A stretch of DNA of 64,000 nucleotides, from NCBI GenBank assembly GCA_937927975.1, contig CALEZT010000215.1, forward strand, positions 9,172-73,171. Direction: 5' to 3'. Below the pieces are notes generated by a model that searched no databases, was not told where the DNA came from, and worked only from the letters and a program-made list of their open reading frames with translations. A program made the translations under genes and the position numbers. This document shows, one piece after another, positions 17,621 to 26,363 of the stretch. Origin of the DNA: an uncultured Phycisphaerales bacterium (lineage in GTDB: Bacteria > Planctomycetota > Phycisphaerae > Sedimentisphaerales > Anaerobacaceae). Every line of letters begins with the position of its first letter. Positions within the stretch are counted from its first letter, which is position 1.

Positions 17621-18000
17621 CAGTGCAAGGCAGGCATGAGCACAAACGACCCCAAACGCAGATCGAATGTCCGGAGTCTCTCGGGGACTCTGTCCCCGGA
17701 CCCCTGGCATTTTACGCTTTGTGCCAGCAGCACCATAACACTGAGGCAGGGCGATGCCTCCGCTTTGACAGCATCGCCTGTGCCACTGGATTGCCGCGGC
17801 GCTCGGGGTGCTTGCCAGGAGAGCCCTACCCTCCGCAGCAGCAACCATAGACTACCGGAAATCCCCGGAAGCAGCAAGGCATATGGGGGGATCCGCCCTC
17901 CAATATCGTGCCATTGGCCCAAAGCGAAAAATGCCGGGGGTTTGGGGGCTGGCCCCCAAGGATCAGCGACTGTGCAGGGCTGACATGAGGACGAATGTCC
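17621..18000. repeat. Repeat-filled gap between etfB and etfA
   Basis: The 465-bp gap 17604-18068 has no convincing gene. A pair of direct repeats bounds most of it: GTGCAAGGCAGGCATGAG (17623-17640) and GTGCAGGGCTGACATGAG (17972-17989), similar over about 29 bases. Inside, TGGCATTTTACGCTTTGTGCC (about 17705) is inverted relative to GGCCCAAAGCGAAAAATGCC (17916-17935), and a CGGGGACTCTGTCCCCG hairpin lies near 17681-17697. The inner motif belongs to the same loose family as repeats near 45213 and 54605. The gap looks like insertion of repeat material into an originally tight etfBA pair. Confidence 0.55.
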
Positions 18001-18068
18001 TGTAATATGCATTCTCTCGGTGGATTGAGAGATGGAATCGACGACGAAAGGACGACGAGAAGTCACAC

Positions 18069-19106
18069 ATGATTGAAGTGAATCGACAAGGGGAAGTGTG
18101 GGTGTTTGCCGAGCAGCATGGCGGGCGGCTGGAGGATACGCCGCTGGAGCTGATGAGCAAGGCGAGGCACCTGGCCGATACGTTGCAGGTGAAGATGGCG
18201 GCCGTGCTGCTGGGCAACGGCGTCCAGAAACTGGCGAGCAAGCTGGTCAAGCACGGGGCGGATAAGGTGTATCTCGTCGAGGACCCGCTGCTGGGAGCCT
18301 ACCAGACCACAAGCTATGCGAAGGTCATCCTGAACCTGATCCACAAGCACAAGCCGCAGGTGGTGCTCTACGGAGCCACCGTCGCCGGCCGAGATCTGGC
18401 ACCGCGGATCGCCAGCGCCGCCAAGGCGGGTCTGACCGCCGACTGCACGGACCTCCAGATCGGCGATCACGAGATCGCCAAGACCGGCGAGGTCCACAAG
18501 AACCTCTTGTTCCAGATCCGTCCCGCGTTCGGCGGCAACATCATCGCCACGATCATCAACTTCGACCGCTGGCCGCAGATGGCGACCGTCCGCGAGGGCG
18601 TCATGCCGATGCCCGAGCCCAAGGCCAAACGCAAGGGCGAGATCGTCACGGAAAGCGTCGCCCTGGCGCCGGAGGATCTGCCCATCGAGATTCTCCAGCA
18701 GCACACGCGGGCCAAGAAGGTCGATCTGAAGGCCGCGAGAATCATCGTCGCCGGCGGCGCAGGCGTCGGCAGCAAGGAGAACTTTAGGCTGGTCTGGGAC
18801 CTGGCGAACTGCCTGGGAGCGGCCCCCGGCGCGACGCGCGCCGCGGTCGACCTGGGCTATATCGACCACGATCACCAGATCGGCCAGACCGGCACCACCG
18901 TCCGGCCGAGCCTGTACATCGCGGTCGGCATCAGCGGCGCGATCCAGCACCAGGCGGGCATGACCGGCAGCCAGAAGATCGTCGCGATCAACAACGACCC
19001 CGACGCGCCGATCTTCAGCGTCGCCCACTACAAGATCCTGGGCGACCTCAACGAAGTCGTGCCGCGGATGATCCGAGCGATCAAAGAGAAGGGAATCAAG
19101 GACTGA
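18069..19106 (+). CDS. etfA: Electron transfer flavoprotein alpha subunit
   Basis: Encodes 345 residues. Domain I ([56 protein letters not shown]) and the FAD-binding domain II ([62 protein letters not shown]) are complete. It pairs with EtfB upstream and probably takes electrons from the acyl-CoA dehydrogenase whose gene follows after 65 bases. GAGAAG upstream of the ATG is the likely ribosome-binding site. A small CTCTC/GAGAG hairpin lies in the leader. Confidence 0.95.
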   Translation: MIEVNRQGEVWVFAEQHGGRLEDTPLELMSKARHLADTLQVKMAAVLLGNGVQKLASKLVKHGADKVYLVEDPLLGAYQTTSYAKVILNLIHKHKPQVVLYGATVAGRDLAPRIASAAKAGLTADCTDLQIGDHEIAKTGEVHKNLLFQIRPAFGGNIIATIINFDRWPQMATVREGVMPMPEPKAKRKGEIVTESVALAPEDLPIEILQQHTRAKKVDLKAARIIVAGGAGVGSKENFRLVWDLANCLGAAPGATRAAVDLGYIDHDHQIGQTGTTVRPSLYIAVGISGAIQHQAGMTGSQKIVAINNDPDAPIFSVAHYKILGDLNEVVPRMIRAIKEKGIKD

Positions 19107-19126
19107 CACCGCGGTCTGCGGTCTGC

Positions 19127-19159
19127 AATTTGAGATTTGAAATTTGAGATTTGAAATTC
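19127..19159. repeat. Short tandem AT-rich repeat
   Basis: ATTTGAGATTTGAA occurs twice in tandem between etfA and the acyl-CoA dehydrogenase gene. A similar tandem of GTGTGAAGTTTGAA is at 57070-57097. It is not CRISPR-like because there are no spacers. Confidence 0.6.
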
Positions 19160-19171
19160 TCAGGACGAGGC

Positions 19172-20977
19172 ATGGGCAACTTCTACAGGGATAACGACGA
19201 TATTCGATTCTTGTTCAGGCACATCGACTTGGCGCCGCTGGCGGAGGCCTTCGAGGAAGGCTACCGCTTTGCGAAGGAGTTCGACTACGCGCCGGGCAGC
19301 GCCGACGAGGCGATTCGAAACTACGAGATGGTGCTGGACTCGCTCGGCGAGCTCTGCGCCGACTTCATCGCACCGCGGGCCGAGGCTGTGGACCGCGAGG
19401 GCAACACGCTGAACGCCGACGGCTCGGTCACCCGGCCCAAGGGCATCGCGGAAGATATCGAGAAGCTGGCCCAGGCTCAGGTGATGGGCTTCACCCTGCC
19501 CCACCGGTTCGGCGGCCTGAACTTTCCAAACCTGGTCTACTCCATGGCCAACGAGATCCTCTCGCGTGCCGACGCCTCGTTAATGAACATCTTCGGACTC
19601 CAGGGCATCGCCGAGACGATCAACGCCTTCGCCTCCGAAGAGATCAAGCGGAAGTACCTGCCGCTGTTCGCCGAAGGCAAAGTCACCGGCGCAATGGTGC
19701 TCACCGAACCCGACGCCGGCTCGGACCTCCAGGCGGTCAAGCTGCGAGCCTACCAGGACAGTCAGGGCAATTGGTTCCTCCACGGCGTCAAGCGGTTCAT
19801 CACCAACGGCTGCGGCGAGGTGCTGCTGGTCCTGTCGCGCAGCGAGCCCGACCGCAGCGGCGGCATGGGCCTGAGCCTGCTCTTGTGCGAACCCGGCCCG
19901 ACCGTCCACATCCGTCGGCTCGAAGACAAGCTGGGCATCCACGGCTCGCCCACCTGCGAAATCTTCTTCGACCACACGCCCGCCCTGCTGATCGGCGAAC
20001 GGCAACGCGGCCTCGTGCCCTATGTCATGACCCTGATGAACGGCGCGAGAATCGGGATCGCCTCCCAGGGCGTCGGTATCGCGGAGGCCACCTACCGGAT
20101 CGCCCGGGACTATGCCGCCAGCCGCAAGCAGTTCTCCGTCGCCATTGAGAAACTGCCGGCCGTGCGAGACCTCCTGATCGACATGAAGACCACGATCGAG
20201 GCCGGACGCGCCCTGCTCTACGATACCTCGCGCGTCGTCGATCTGGCCCTCGCCTACAACAATCAGATCGAGAACAATCCGCCCGCCGACAAGGACGCGG
20301 CCAAGAAGCTCAAGGACAACGCTCGCGTCTACAAGCGATACGCCGGCATGCTGACCCCGATGAGCAAGTACTACTGCACCGAGATGTGCAACCGCGTCGC
20401 CTACGACTCGATCCAGGTCCTCGGCGGCAGCGGTTTCATGCGGGACTACGCCTGCGAACGGCACGCCCGCGACGCGCGTATTACGACGATCTACGAGGGC
20501 ACCAGCCAGTTGCAGGTCGTCGCGGCGGTCCGCGGCGTGTGCAGCGGCACGGCGGAGAAGTATCTGGCGGAACTGGCCGCCCTGCCCTACGAGCCGCAGG
20601 TTAGCGATCTGCTGGCCAAACTGACCGAGGGCACGCAGCAGTTGATGGCGGCCGTCGAGTTCACGAAAGCACAGGGCAACGAGTACATGGACCTTCACGG
20701 CCGGGCGCTGGTCGACGTCGCGATCGATCTGATCAATGGCTATCTGTTCTGCGGCCAGGCCAGCACGAAGGTCGAGATGGATGTGCCGGTCGCGACGGAC
20801 GGCAGTTTCAAGAACGGTCAGACCGTTTCGATGAAGCAGCGAAAGCTGATGATGGCCCGCCGGTACGTTGAAAAGAATGCTCCGAAGATCAAGGCGTTGA
20901 CCGAACTTGTTCGACAGGGCGACAAGTCGACGTTCAGCGATTACGAGGCGCTCGTCGGGCCGGTGCCGGAAGTGTAA
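19172..20977 (+). CDS. Acyl-CoA dehydrogenase, long form
   Basis: Encodes 601 residues. The ATG at 19172 with AGGACGAGG just upstream is preferred over a TTG further upstream. Family signatures are MVLTEPDAGSDLQAVKLRA (FAD/substrate loop), the middle beta domain with TNGCGEVLLVLSRS, and in the C-terminal helical domain IQVLGGSGFMRDYACERHARDARITTIYEGTSQ. About 110-130 residues beyond the usual 380-residue family core form an N-terminal helical and a C-terminal helical extension, as in the FadE5-like long dehydrogenases. It oxidises an acyl-CoA and hands electrons to the ETF encoded immediately upstream. The chain length of the substrate is not predictable. Confidence 0.92.
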   Translation: MGNFYRDNDDIRFLFRHIDLAPLAEAFEEGYRFAKEFDYAPGSADEAIRNYEMVLDSLGELCADFIAPRAEAVDREGNTLNADGSVTRPKGIAEDIEKLAQAQVMGFTLPHRFGGLNFPNLVYSMANEILSRADASLMNIFGLQGIAETINAFASEEIKRKYLPLFAEGKVTGAMVLTEPDAGSDLQAVKLRAYQDSQGNWFLHGVKRFITNGCGEVLLVLSRSEPDRSGGMGLSLLLCEPGPTVHIRRLEDKLGIHGSPTCEIFFDHTPALLIGERQRGLVPYVMTLMNGARIGIASQGVGIAEATYRIARDYAASRKQFSVAIEKLPAVRDLLIDMKTTIEAGRALLYDTSRVVDLALAYNNQIENNPPADKDAAKKLKDNARVYKRYAGMLTPMSKYYCTEMCNRVAYDSIQVLGGSGFMRDYACERHARDARITTIYEGTSQLQVVAAVRGVCSGTAEKYLAELAALPYEPQVSDLLAKLTEGTQQLMAAVEFTKAQGNEYMDLHGRALVDVAIDLINGYLFCGQASTKVEMDVPVATDGSFKNGQTVSMKQRKLMMARRYVEKNAPKIKALTELVRQGDKSTFSDYEALVGPVPEV

Positions 20978-21032
20978 GACCGATAGGTCAGATGGGACGA
21001 ATAGGACCGGTCCTTCGCCGGACTGAGACCCG

Positions 21033-21713
21033 ATGCTTCGAGCTGTGATTTTCGATTTTGACGGGGTGATCACGGATTCCGAGATCCTGCACTTCCGCGC
21101 GTTCAACGCGGTGTTGGCCCCCCATGGCTTTGAACTGTCCAAGACCGAGTACTACAAAGACTATCTGGGCATGTCCGACAAGGACTGCTTCAAGACCCTG
21201 ATCGGCGAAGGGCGACTGCGTATCCAAGAAGCCCAGATCCCCGCTCTGATCCAGCAGAAGACACGGATTTTCGAACAACTGGCCCGCACCGAGGGCCGGA
21301 TCATCGAAGGCGTGCGGGAGTTTCTCGATCTGCTGGCCGGGGCGCAGATCCCGATCGCCATCTGCTCGGGGGCCCTTCGACCGGAGATCGAGTTGCTCCT
21401 CGAAGAGGCGACGCTGCGGAGTCGCTTCGACGTGATCGTCTCGGCGGAGGACGTCCATCGTGGCAAGCCCGACCCCGAGGGATTTCTCCTGACTCTCCAG
21501 AAGCTCAACGACATCTGGCCCGACCTGATCGCGTCGGAATCCTGCATCGTCATCGAAGACTCGCACTGGGGGCTCAAGGCCGCCCGCGCCGCCGGCATGA
21601 AAACCGTCGCGGTGACCAACACCTACGAAGCCGCCCAGCTTAAGCAAGCGGACAAGATAGTCGACCGCCTCAGTCAACTGACGATGGCGGACCTGCAGAG
21701 AATCTGCTCATAG
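21033..21713 (+). CDS. HAD-superfamily hydrolase, beta-phosphoglucomutase-like
   Basis: Encodes 226 residues. The four HAD motifs are visible: nucleophile DFDGV at residues 8-12, ICSGA (motif II), lysine in RGKPDPEGF (motif III) and VIEDSHWG (motif IV). The helical cap between motifs I and II (residues about 20-85) marks subfamily I, as in beta-phosphoglucomutase, phosphoglycolate phosphatase and related sugar-phosphate phosphatases. It follows the acyl-CoA dehydrogenase by 55 bases on the same strand, but no functional link is evident. Substrate is not assigned. Confidence 0.88.
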   Translation: MLRAVIFDFDGVITDSEILHFRAFNAVLAPHGFELSKTEYYKDYLGMSDKDCFKTLIGEGRLRIQEAQIPALIQQKTRIFEQLARTEGRIIEGVREFLDLLAGAQIPIAICSGALRPEIELLLEEATLRSRFDVIVSAEDVHRGKPDPEGFLLTLQKLNDIWPDLIASESCIVIEDSHWGLKAARAAGMKTVAVTNTYEAAQLKQADKIVDRLSQLTMADLQRICS

Positions 21714-21932
21714 CGCCCAAGCCCCCCGATTTCCCCTTGCTCCGCTCGGGCGATTCTGGTCTAATGAAGGCGTTCGGAAGCGGTCGAGCCGGACAGGTCC
21801 GAGGACCGGCCAGCGAGGAAGGTGTGTCCTTGGGAACGGATTGGCGAGACCTGCTTTCGGCATTTCACGGACGCGTGAACAGTTCGGTTCAGGACTACTG
21901 GCGGCGTGCCATCTCATAGAAGGAGGATTGTC

Positions 21933-24815
21933 ATGTGTAGAAAATCGTTCCCGGCTCTCCTGGCGGCGTCATTCAGTCTGCTCTTTACGTGTGCGGCCTT
22001 CGGCGCATTCGACCCGACGAGAGATCCCGCGTTGGTCGGCTGGTGGTCGTTCGACGAAGGCGCCGGCACGGTCGCGACCGACGGCTCGCCCAACGGCAAC
22101 CACGGCACGATCAATGGCGGCGCGACGTGGGTCCCCGGCGTGCACGGTTCCGCGCTGCAGTTCAACGGGACCAACGCCTACGTCGGCACCGGCAAGAGCC
22201 TGCTCAACGGCCTGACCGCCTTCACCATGGCCGGCTGGATCAGCGCCAGCAGCACCGGGGTCTACTCCAGCGTCTTCGGGCAGAACGATCTGGTCGAGCT
22301 GGGCTTCACCACCGAAAGCGGCGGGCAATTCGGCACCTGGATGGCGGGCAACAACTGGGCCTTCATCGGCGCCAACTGGGGCTTCACGTATCCATCCTGG
22401 CACCACGTCGCCCTGGCGGGCGATCGGACGAGAGTCTCGCTCTACATCGACGGCCAGGAGGTCGCCAGCGACAAGAACGGCATGGGCAGCGGCACATCCA
22501 GCTTCTTCTTCAGCATCGCAGGCAACGTCTTCAACGCCAGCGGCGACTGGTTCCGCGGCGAGATCGACGACGTGTGGCTCTTCCGCAGGGCGTTGACGGA
22601 GGCGGAGATTCGCACGCTGATGAAAGGTCCCGGCGGGCCCGGGCGGGCGACCGCGCCGATCCCGGCCGACGAAGCGACCGACGTGCCGCGCGACGTGACG
22701 CTGGGCTGGACCGCCGGAGAATATGCGGCTTCGCACGACGTGTACTTCGGGACTTCGCTCAGCGACGTCAACGACGCTGGCAGGACCGCGCCCCTGGGCG
22801 TACTGGCCAGCCAGGGCCAGAACCAGACGACCTACTCCCCATCCGAGTCTCTCGACTATGGCCAGACCTATTTCTGGCGGGTGGACGAGGTCAACGCGGC
22901 GCCCGACAACACGATCTACAAGGGCAAGGTCTGGAGCTTCACCGTCGAACCGTTCGGGTATCCCGTCACGCCGACGGCGGCCAAAGCCTCCAGCGTCCAA
23001 CCCGGCGCGGCGCCGCAGAACACGATCAACCGCTCGGGCCTCAGCCCGACAGACGCGCACTCTACGGACCTGACGACCATGTGGATGACCAGCGGCCCTC
23101 AGCCGCACTGGATCCAGTACGAATTCGACCAAGTCTACAAGCTCCACGAGATGTGGGTGTGGAACTCGAATCAGCCGATCGAGGGGATCGTCGGCTTCGG
23201 GGCCCGCAACGTCACGATTGAGTGTTCCACCGACGGCGTCGCCTGGACGGCGCTGGAGGGAATCCCCGAGTTCGCGCAGGCGACCGGATCGGCGTCCTAC
23301 ACCGCCAACACCGTCGTCGATCTCGGCGGGGCCGCGGCCAAGTTCGTCAAGCTCACGATCACCCAGTCCTGGGGCAACCTGACGCCGCAGACGGGCCTGA
23401 GCGAGGTCCGATTCTTCTACGTCCCGGTACAGGCCCGCGAGCCGCAGCCGGCGGACGCCGCGACGAACGTCGCCGTCGAAGCGAGCTTGAACTGGCGTCC
23501 TGGACGCGAGGCGACTTCGCACGAAGTCTACTTCGGCGTCGACAATACCGCCCTGCCCCTGGCGGGCACGGTGTCCGAACACAGCTACGCGCCGGCTTCG
23601 ATGGATTTCGGAACGACCTACTTCTGGAAGATCAACGAGCTCGGCGGCTCGGGGCCCTATGAAGGCGACGTCTGGAGCTTCACGACCCAGGAGTACGCGG
23701 CCGTCGACGACATGGAGAGCTACAACGACGACGACCGCCGGATCTACGACGCCTGGATCGACGGCGTGACGACGCAGGCCAGCGGTTCGCAGGTCGGATA
23801 CGACATCGCCCCCTTTGCCGAGAGGACGACCGTCCGCGGCGGCAAACAGTCGATGCCCCTGGCCTACAACAACGCGGCGGCCCCTTACCTCTCGGAAGCC
23901 GAACGCACCTTCGATCCGGCGCAGAACTGGGCCGTCCACGGCGCCGACACGCTGACCCTGTACTTCCAGGGCCGCACGCCGGCCTTCGCAGAAACCGCCG
24001 ACAAAATCCTGATGAACGCGATCGGCACGGACATCTGGGACGCCTCCGACCAGTTCCGCTTCGCCTACAAGACCCTCACCGGCAACGGCGCGATGATCGC
24101 CCGGGTCGAGGGCATCGGCGACAGCCACGCCTGGGCCAAAGCCGGCGTCATGATCCGCCAGAGCACCGAGCCCGGGTCGAACCATGCCTTCATGGCCCTC
24201 ACGCCCGGCGGCGCCGGCGCAGGCAACGGCGCCAGCTTCCAGCGCAGACTCGTCATCGGCGGCGCGTCGTCCAACGACGACAACCCCGGCGCGGTCGTGG
24301 CCGCTCCCTACTGGGTGAAGGTCGAGCGCAGCGGCAACAGCTTCACCGGTTCGATCTCCCCCGACGGCAAGGCCTGGACGCAATTGGGCGCCGCTCAGAC
24401 GATCACGATGAACGGCCCGGTCCTGATCGGCCTGGCCCTGTGCAGCCACAACGCAAACCTCGCCACCGGCGCGGAGTTCTCCAACGTCTCCTTCAGCGGC
24501 GCCGTCGCGGGCGCGTGGCAGGTGGCCGAGATCGGCGTCGCCCAGCCAACGGGCAATTCGATGGAGGGCCTGTATGTCACGATCAAGGACACCGCCGGCA
24601 AGTCCAAGACCGTAGTCCATCCCGACCCGATGGCGACCGCCAGGCCGCGATGGAATCAGTGGAAGATCCCGCTGAGCGAGTTCACCTCGGCCGGCGTGAA
24701 GACCACCGCGATCAAATCGATGACCGTCGGCGTCGGCAGCAAGGCCGCTCCGACTCCCGGCGGCGCAGGCACGATCTTCATCGACGACATCGGCTACGGC
24801 CGCTCCAAGCCATGA
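21933..24815 (+). CDS. Large secreted LamG-domain protein with nested C-terminal beta-sandwich
   Basis: Encodes 960 residues. GAAGGAGG precedes the ATG, and the signal peptide ends near FGA (residue 24). Residues about 30-230 are a LamG/concanavalin domain (LVGWWSFDEGAGTVATDGS, ALQFNGTNAYVGTG, DDVWLFRRALTEAEI). Two fibronectin-like modules (HDVYFGTSLSDVNDAG and HEVYFGVDNTALPLAG) flank a discoidin/F5-8C-like module (PQPHWIQYEFDQVYKLHEM). The end contains VDDMESYNDDDRRIYDAWIDG, homologous to the end of the PQQ protein at 12727-14847, but here it is split after TLTLYFQGR by about 180 residues of another beta-sandwich (DIWDASDQFRFAYKTLTGNG) before resuming at NSMEGLYVTI. Likely a surface carbohydrate-associated protein. 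Confidence 0.85.
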   Translation: MCRKSFPALLAASFSLLFTCAAFGAFDPTRDPALVGWWSFDEGAGTVATDGSPNGNHGTINGGATWVPGVHGSALQFNGTNAYVGTGKSLLNGLTAFTMAGWISASSTGVYSSVFGQNDLVELGFTTESGGQFGTWMAGNNWAFIGANWGFTYPSWHHVALAGDRTRVSLYIDGQEVASDKNGMGSGTSSFFFSIAGNVFNASGDWFRGEIDDVWLFRRALTEAEIRTLMKGPGGPGRATAPIPADEATDVPRDVTLGWTAGEYAASHDVYFGTSLSDVNDAGRTAPLGVLASQGQNQTTYSPSESLDYGQTYFWRVDEVNAAPDNTIYKGKVWSFTVEPFGYPVTPTAAKASSVQPGAAPQNTINRSGLSPTDAHSTDLTTMWMTSGPQPHWIQYEFDQVYKLHEMWVWNSNQPIEGIVGFGARNVTIECSTDGVAWTALEGIPEFAQATGSASYTANTVVDLGGAAAKFVKLTITQSWGNLTPQTGLSEVRFFYVPVQAREPQPADAATNVAVEASLNWRPGREATSHEVYFGVDNTALPLAGTVSEHSYAPASMDFGTTYFWKINELGGSGPYEGDVWSFTTQEYAAVDDMESYNDDDRRIYDAWIDGVTTQASGSQVGYDIAPFAERTTVRGGKQSMPLAYNNAAAPYLSEAERTFDPAQNWAVHGADTLTLYFQGRTPAFAETADKILMNAIGTDIWDASDQFRFAYKTLTGNGAMIARVEGIGDSHAWAKAGVMIRQSTEPGSNHAFMALTPGGAGAGNGASFQRRLVIGGASSNDDNPGAVVAAPYWVKVERSGNSFTGSISPDGKAWTQLGAAQTITMNGPVLIGLALCSHNANLATGAEFSNVSFSGAVAGAWQVAEIGVAQPTGNSMEGLYVTIKDTAGKSKTVVHPDPMATARPRWNQWKIPLSEFTSAGVKTTAIKSMTVGVGSKAAPTPGGAGTIFIDDIGYGRSKP

Positions 24816-24826
24816 CCGATTCACGC

Positions 24827-24867
24827 GGCGTGCTCCGCTCTCCCCCTCGGGAGGCGCGGAGCACGCC
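24827..24867 (+). terminator. Strong hairpin after LamG gene
   Basis: GGCGTGCTCCGC (24827-24838) pairs perfectly with GCGGAGCACGCC (24856-24867), twelve bases after the stop. There is no T-run, so it may be a stabilising or Rho-related structure instead of a classical terminator. Confidence 0.5.
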
Positions 24868-24965
24868 ATCGTCAAAACCCCTCTCGCCAAGCCGCCAGGA
24901 ACACCCGAGAATCGGAAGCTCGGGATACCCCGATGAACCATCCCTGGAACGTCGCTCTGGAGCTG

Positions 24966-24994
24966 TTGACACGACTTTGCGCATCGCGTAGAGT
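24966..24994 (+). promoter_or_regulatory. Promoter of the fluoride locus
   Basis: TTGACA (24966-24971) and TAGAGT (24989-24994) are separated by exactly 17 bases, the best -35/-10 match in this part of the window. It lies about 35 bases upstream of the fluoride riboswitch aptamer. Confidence 0.65.
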
Positions 24995-25027
24995 ACACGA
25001 GCATTTGACTCGGAAGGTATCTCCCGA

Positions 25028-25085
25028 GAGGTGATGGAGTTCACCGAAACCGCTCGATTGTCTGGGCTGATGACTCCTACCAAGA
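25028..25085 (+). ncRNA. Fluoride riboswitch (crcB motif)
   Basis: The sequence AGGTGATGGAGTTCACC at 25029-25045, then GAAACCGCTC, then GGCTGATGACTCCTACC at 25065-25081 matches the conserved core of the crcB RNA motif: the GGNGATGG...CC stem-loop, the ACCGC element and GCTGATGANNCCTAC. GGTGA (25030-25034) pairs with TCACC (25041-25045). It is in sense orientation upstream of a fluoride-channel gene, which is the established context for this class. An expression platform was not identified with confidence. There is no obvious intrinsic terminator before crcB, so control of translation or a Rho-dependent mechanism is possible. Confidence 0.9.
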
Positions 25086-25162
25086 CTTGAACATCCTGGT
25101 GGGAACGTCCTGAACGAGCGTCAGACGGCTTCCCCAAGGCAGGTATCGAAAGGAGAAGTCAG

Positions 25163-25261
25163 ATGCGCGTCTTGCCAAATCGGATTCCCTCAACGATCCA
25201 AGGCGTTTTTCGCACCCTCTCGCATTCCGCGTCCCAAAACCGCGCAGGATGTGGATTGTGA
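25163..25261 (+). CDS. Small ORF between fluoride riboswitch and crcB
   Basis: Encodes 32 residues (MRVLPNRIPSTIQGV...), basic and with two Cys/Trp-free halves, no membrane segment and no family recognised. It stands out because AAAGGAGAAG, the best ribosome-binding site in the locus, is seven bases upstream of its ATG, while crcB itself has a poor site and a TTG start 43 bases later. It may be a translated leader that controls or couples crcB translation, or merely a relic. Reality of the peptide is uncertain. Confidence 0.35.
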   Translation: MRVLPNRIPSTIQGVFRTLSHSASQNRAGCGL

Positions 25262-25304
25262 AGAAATGAATTCCGTGTAGTTGGAATGTTTCGGCAGGTG
25301 TTGC

Positions 25305-25679
25305 TTGGAAAAGCTCGTATTGGTCATGTGTGGCGGATGCCTCGGCGCCGCCAGTCGGTATGGTGTGAACCTGTTGGCGACCAGACTCTGGGGGAGCGGA
25401 TTCCCCTGGGGCACGCTCATCGTAAACATGGTCGGGTGCTTCCTGATCGGCCTGGTCTTCGGTCTGGCCGAGCGGACGGCCTGGCTGACGCCGTCGGTGC
25501 GCCTGTTCTTTGTCACCGGTTTTCTCGGGGCGCTGACGACGTTTTCCAGCTTTGCCGTCGAGACGGTAAGTGTCGCGGACGCGGGATTCCGGTCCCTGGC
25601 GGGGGTCAATCTCGTGGCCAACAATGCCGGCGGACTGGCGATGGTCCTGGTGGGACTGTGGCTGGCCAAGGTGCTGTAG
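25305..25679 (+). CDS. crcB: Fluoride-specific ion channel CrcB/FluC
   Basis: Encodes 124 residues. TTG at 25305 is chosen because the protein then begins MEKLVLVMCGGCLGAASRYG, which matches the family N-terminus; an in-frame TTG at 25281 would add eight residues. Four membrane segments are visible, with the family motifs GGCLGAASRYG, NMVGCFLIGL (pore Asn) and TGFLGALTTFSSFAVE (the Phe-box and Thr/Ser track). FluC works as an antiparallel dual-topology dimer that expels fluoride. The riboswitch upstream supports induction by fluoride. The next gene, DUF190-CBS, is a frequent crcB partner. Confidence 0.93.
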   Translation: MEKLVLVMCGGCLGAASRYGVNLLATRLWGSGFPWGTLIVNMVGCFLIGLVFGLAERTAWLTPSVRLFFVTGFLGALTTFSSFAVETVSVADAGFRSLAGVNLVANNAGGLAMVLVGLWLAKVL

Positions 25680-25695
25680 AGAGGTTCGGTTTACG

Positions 25696-26360
25696 ATGAA
25701 CTACAGGGTAATTCAGGTTCATACCAGCGAAGAGATCCGTTGGCGGGGCAAGCCGCTGTCCGAGGCGATTCTGGCGTTCGTGCGAGACTTGAAGCTGGCC
25801 GCCCGCTGCACGGTCGTCCGTGGGTTGCCGGCTGTTATGAAAACGGCGATCTGGCCGTCGTTTCGCACAGAACGCGGAAGCACCTGATTCCCAGACGCCT
25901 TCAGGTGCGGGATGTCATGACGCCTTCCCCTCAGAAGGTCCACGCGACGACCCCCGTCAGCAACGTGGTTCGAATGCTGCTGTCGGGCGGGTTCAATGGC
26001 ATCCCGGCGGTGGATGACCTCGACAGGCCCATCGGCGTCATCACCCAGGGAGACCTGATCTCTCGCGGCAAGATGCCCGTGCGCTTGGGCCTGATGCAGC
26101 AATTGGGACAAGAGAATCTCGACGCGGTTCTCAAAGAGATGGCCGACACGCGGGCCGAACAGATCATGACCCAGCCTGTCATCACGATCGCGGAAGACAG
26201 CCCCTTGTCGCACGCGGTGGATCGGATGCTCAAGAACAACCTCAAGCGTCTGCCGGTGGTCGATCCCGACGGCACGTTCCTGGGCATGATCAGCCGGGAC
26301 TCTCTGCTGCGCGCCGCGATCACCGACGATCAGGAATCGGGATACGCTTCCATCGGATGA
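25696..26360 (+). pseudogene. DUF190-CBS protein gene, frameshifted and internally deleted
   Basis: The start at 25696 gives a normal DUF190 N-terminus (VHTSEEIRWRGKPLSEAILAFV...ARCTVVRG). At the GGG of 25822-25824 one base is missing: reading on in the other frame restores VAGCYENGDLA, the conserved continuation. Directly after this the sequence jumps to VVSHRTRKHLIPRRLQVRDVM, so about 45 residues of the DUF190 core normally found here are absent. Two CBS motifs follow intact (VRDVMTPSPQKVHATTPVSNVV and EQIMTQPVITIAEDSPLSHAV). The CBS half could be translated alone from an internal start such as 25917. The missing base might be a sequencing error in a G-run, but the in-frame loss is not. Confidence 0.75.
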
Positions 26361-26363
26361 ACC

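Noticed and set aside
17623..18005. Small frames between etfB and etfA
   Set aside because: They are composed of direct and inverted repeats that recur elsewhere, which explains the similar peptides on either strand.
19127..19159. Possible CRISPR array from tandem repeats (also 57070-57097)
   Set aside because: Only two tandem units, no unique spacers and no cas genes.
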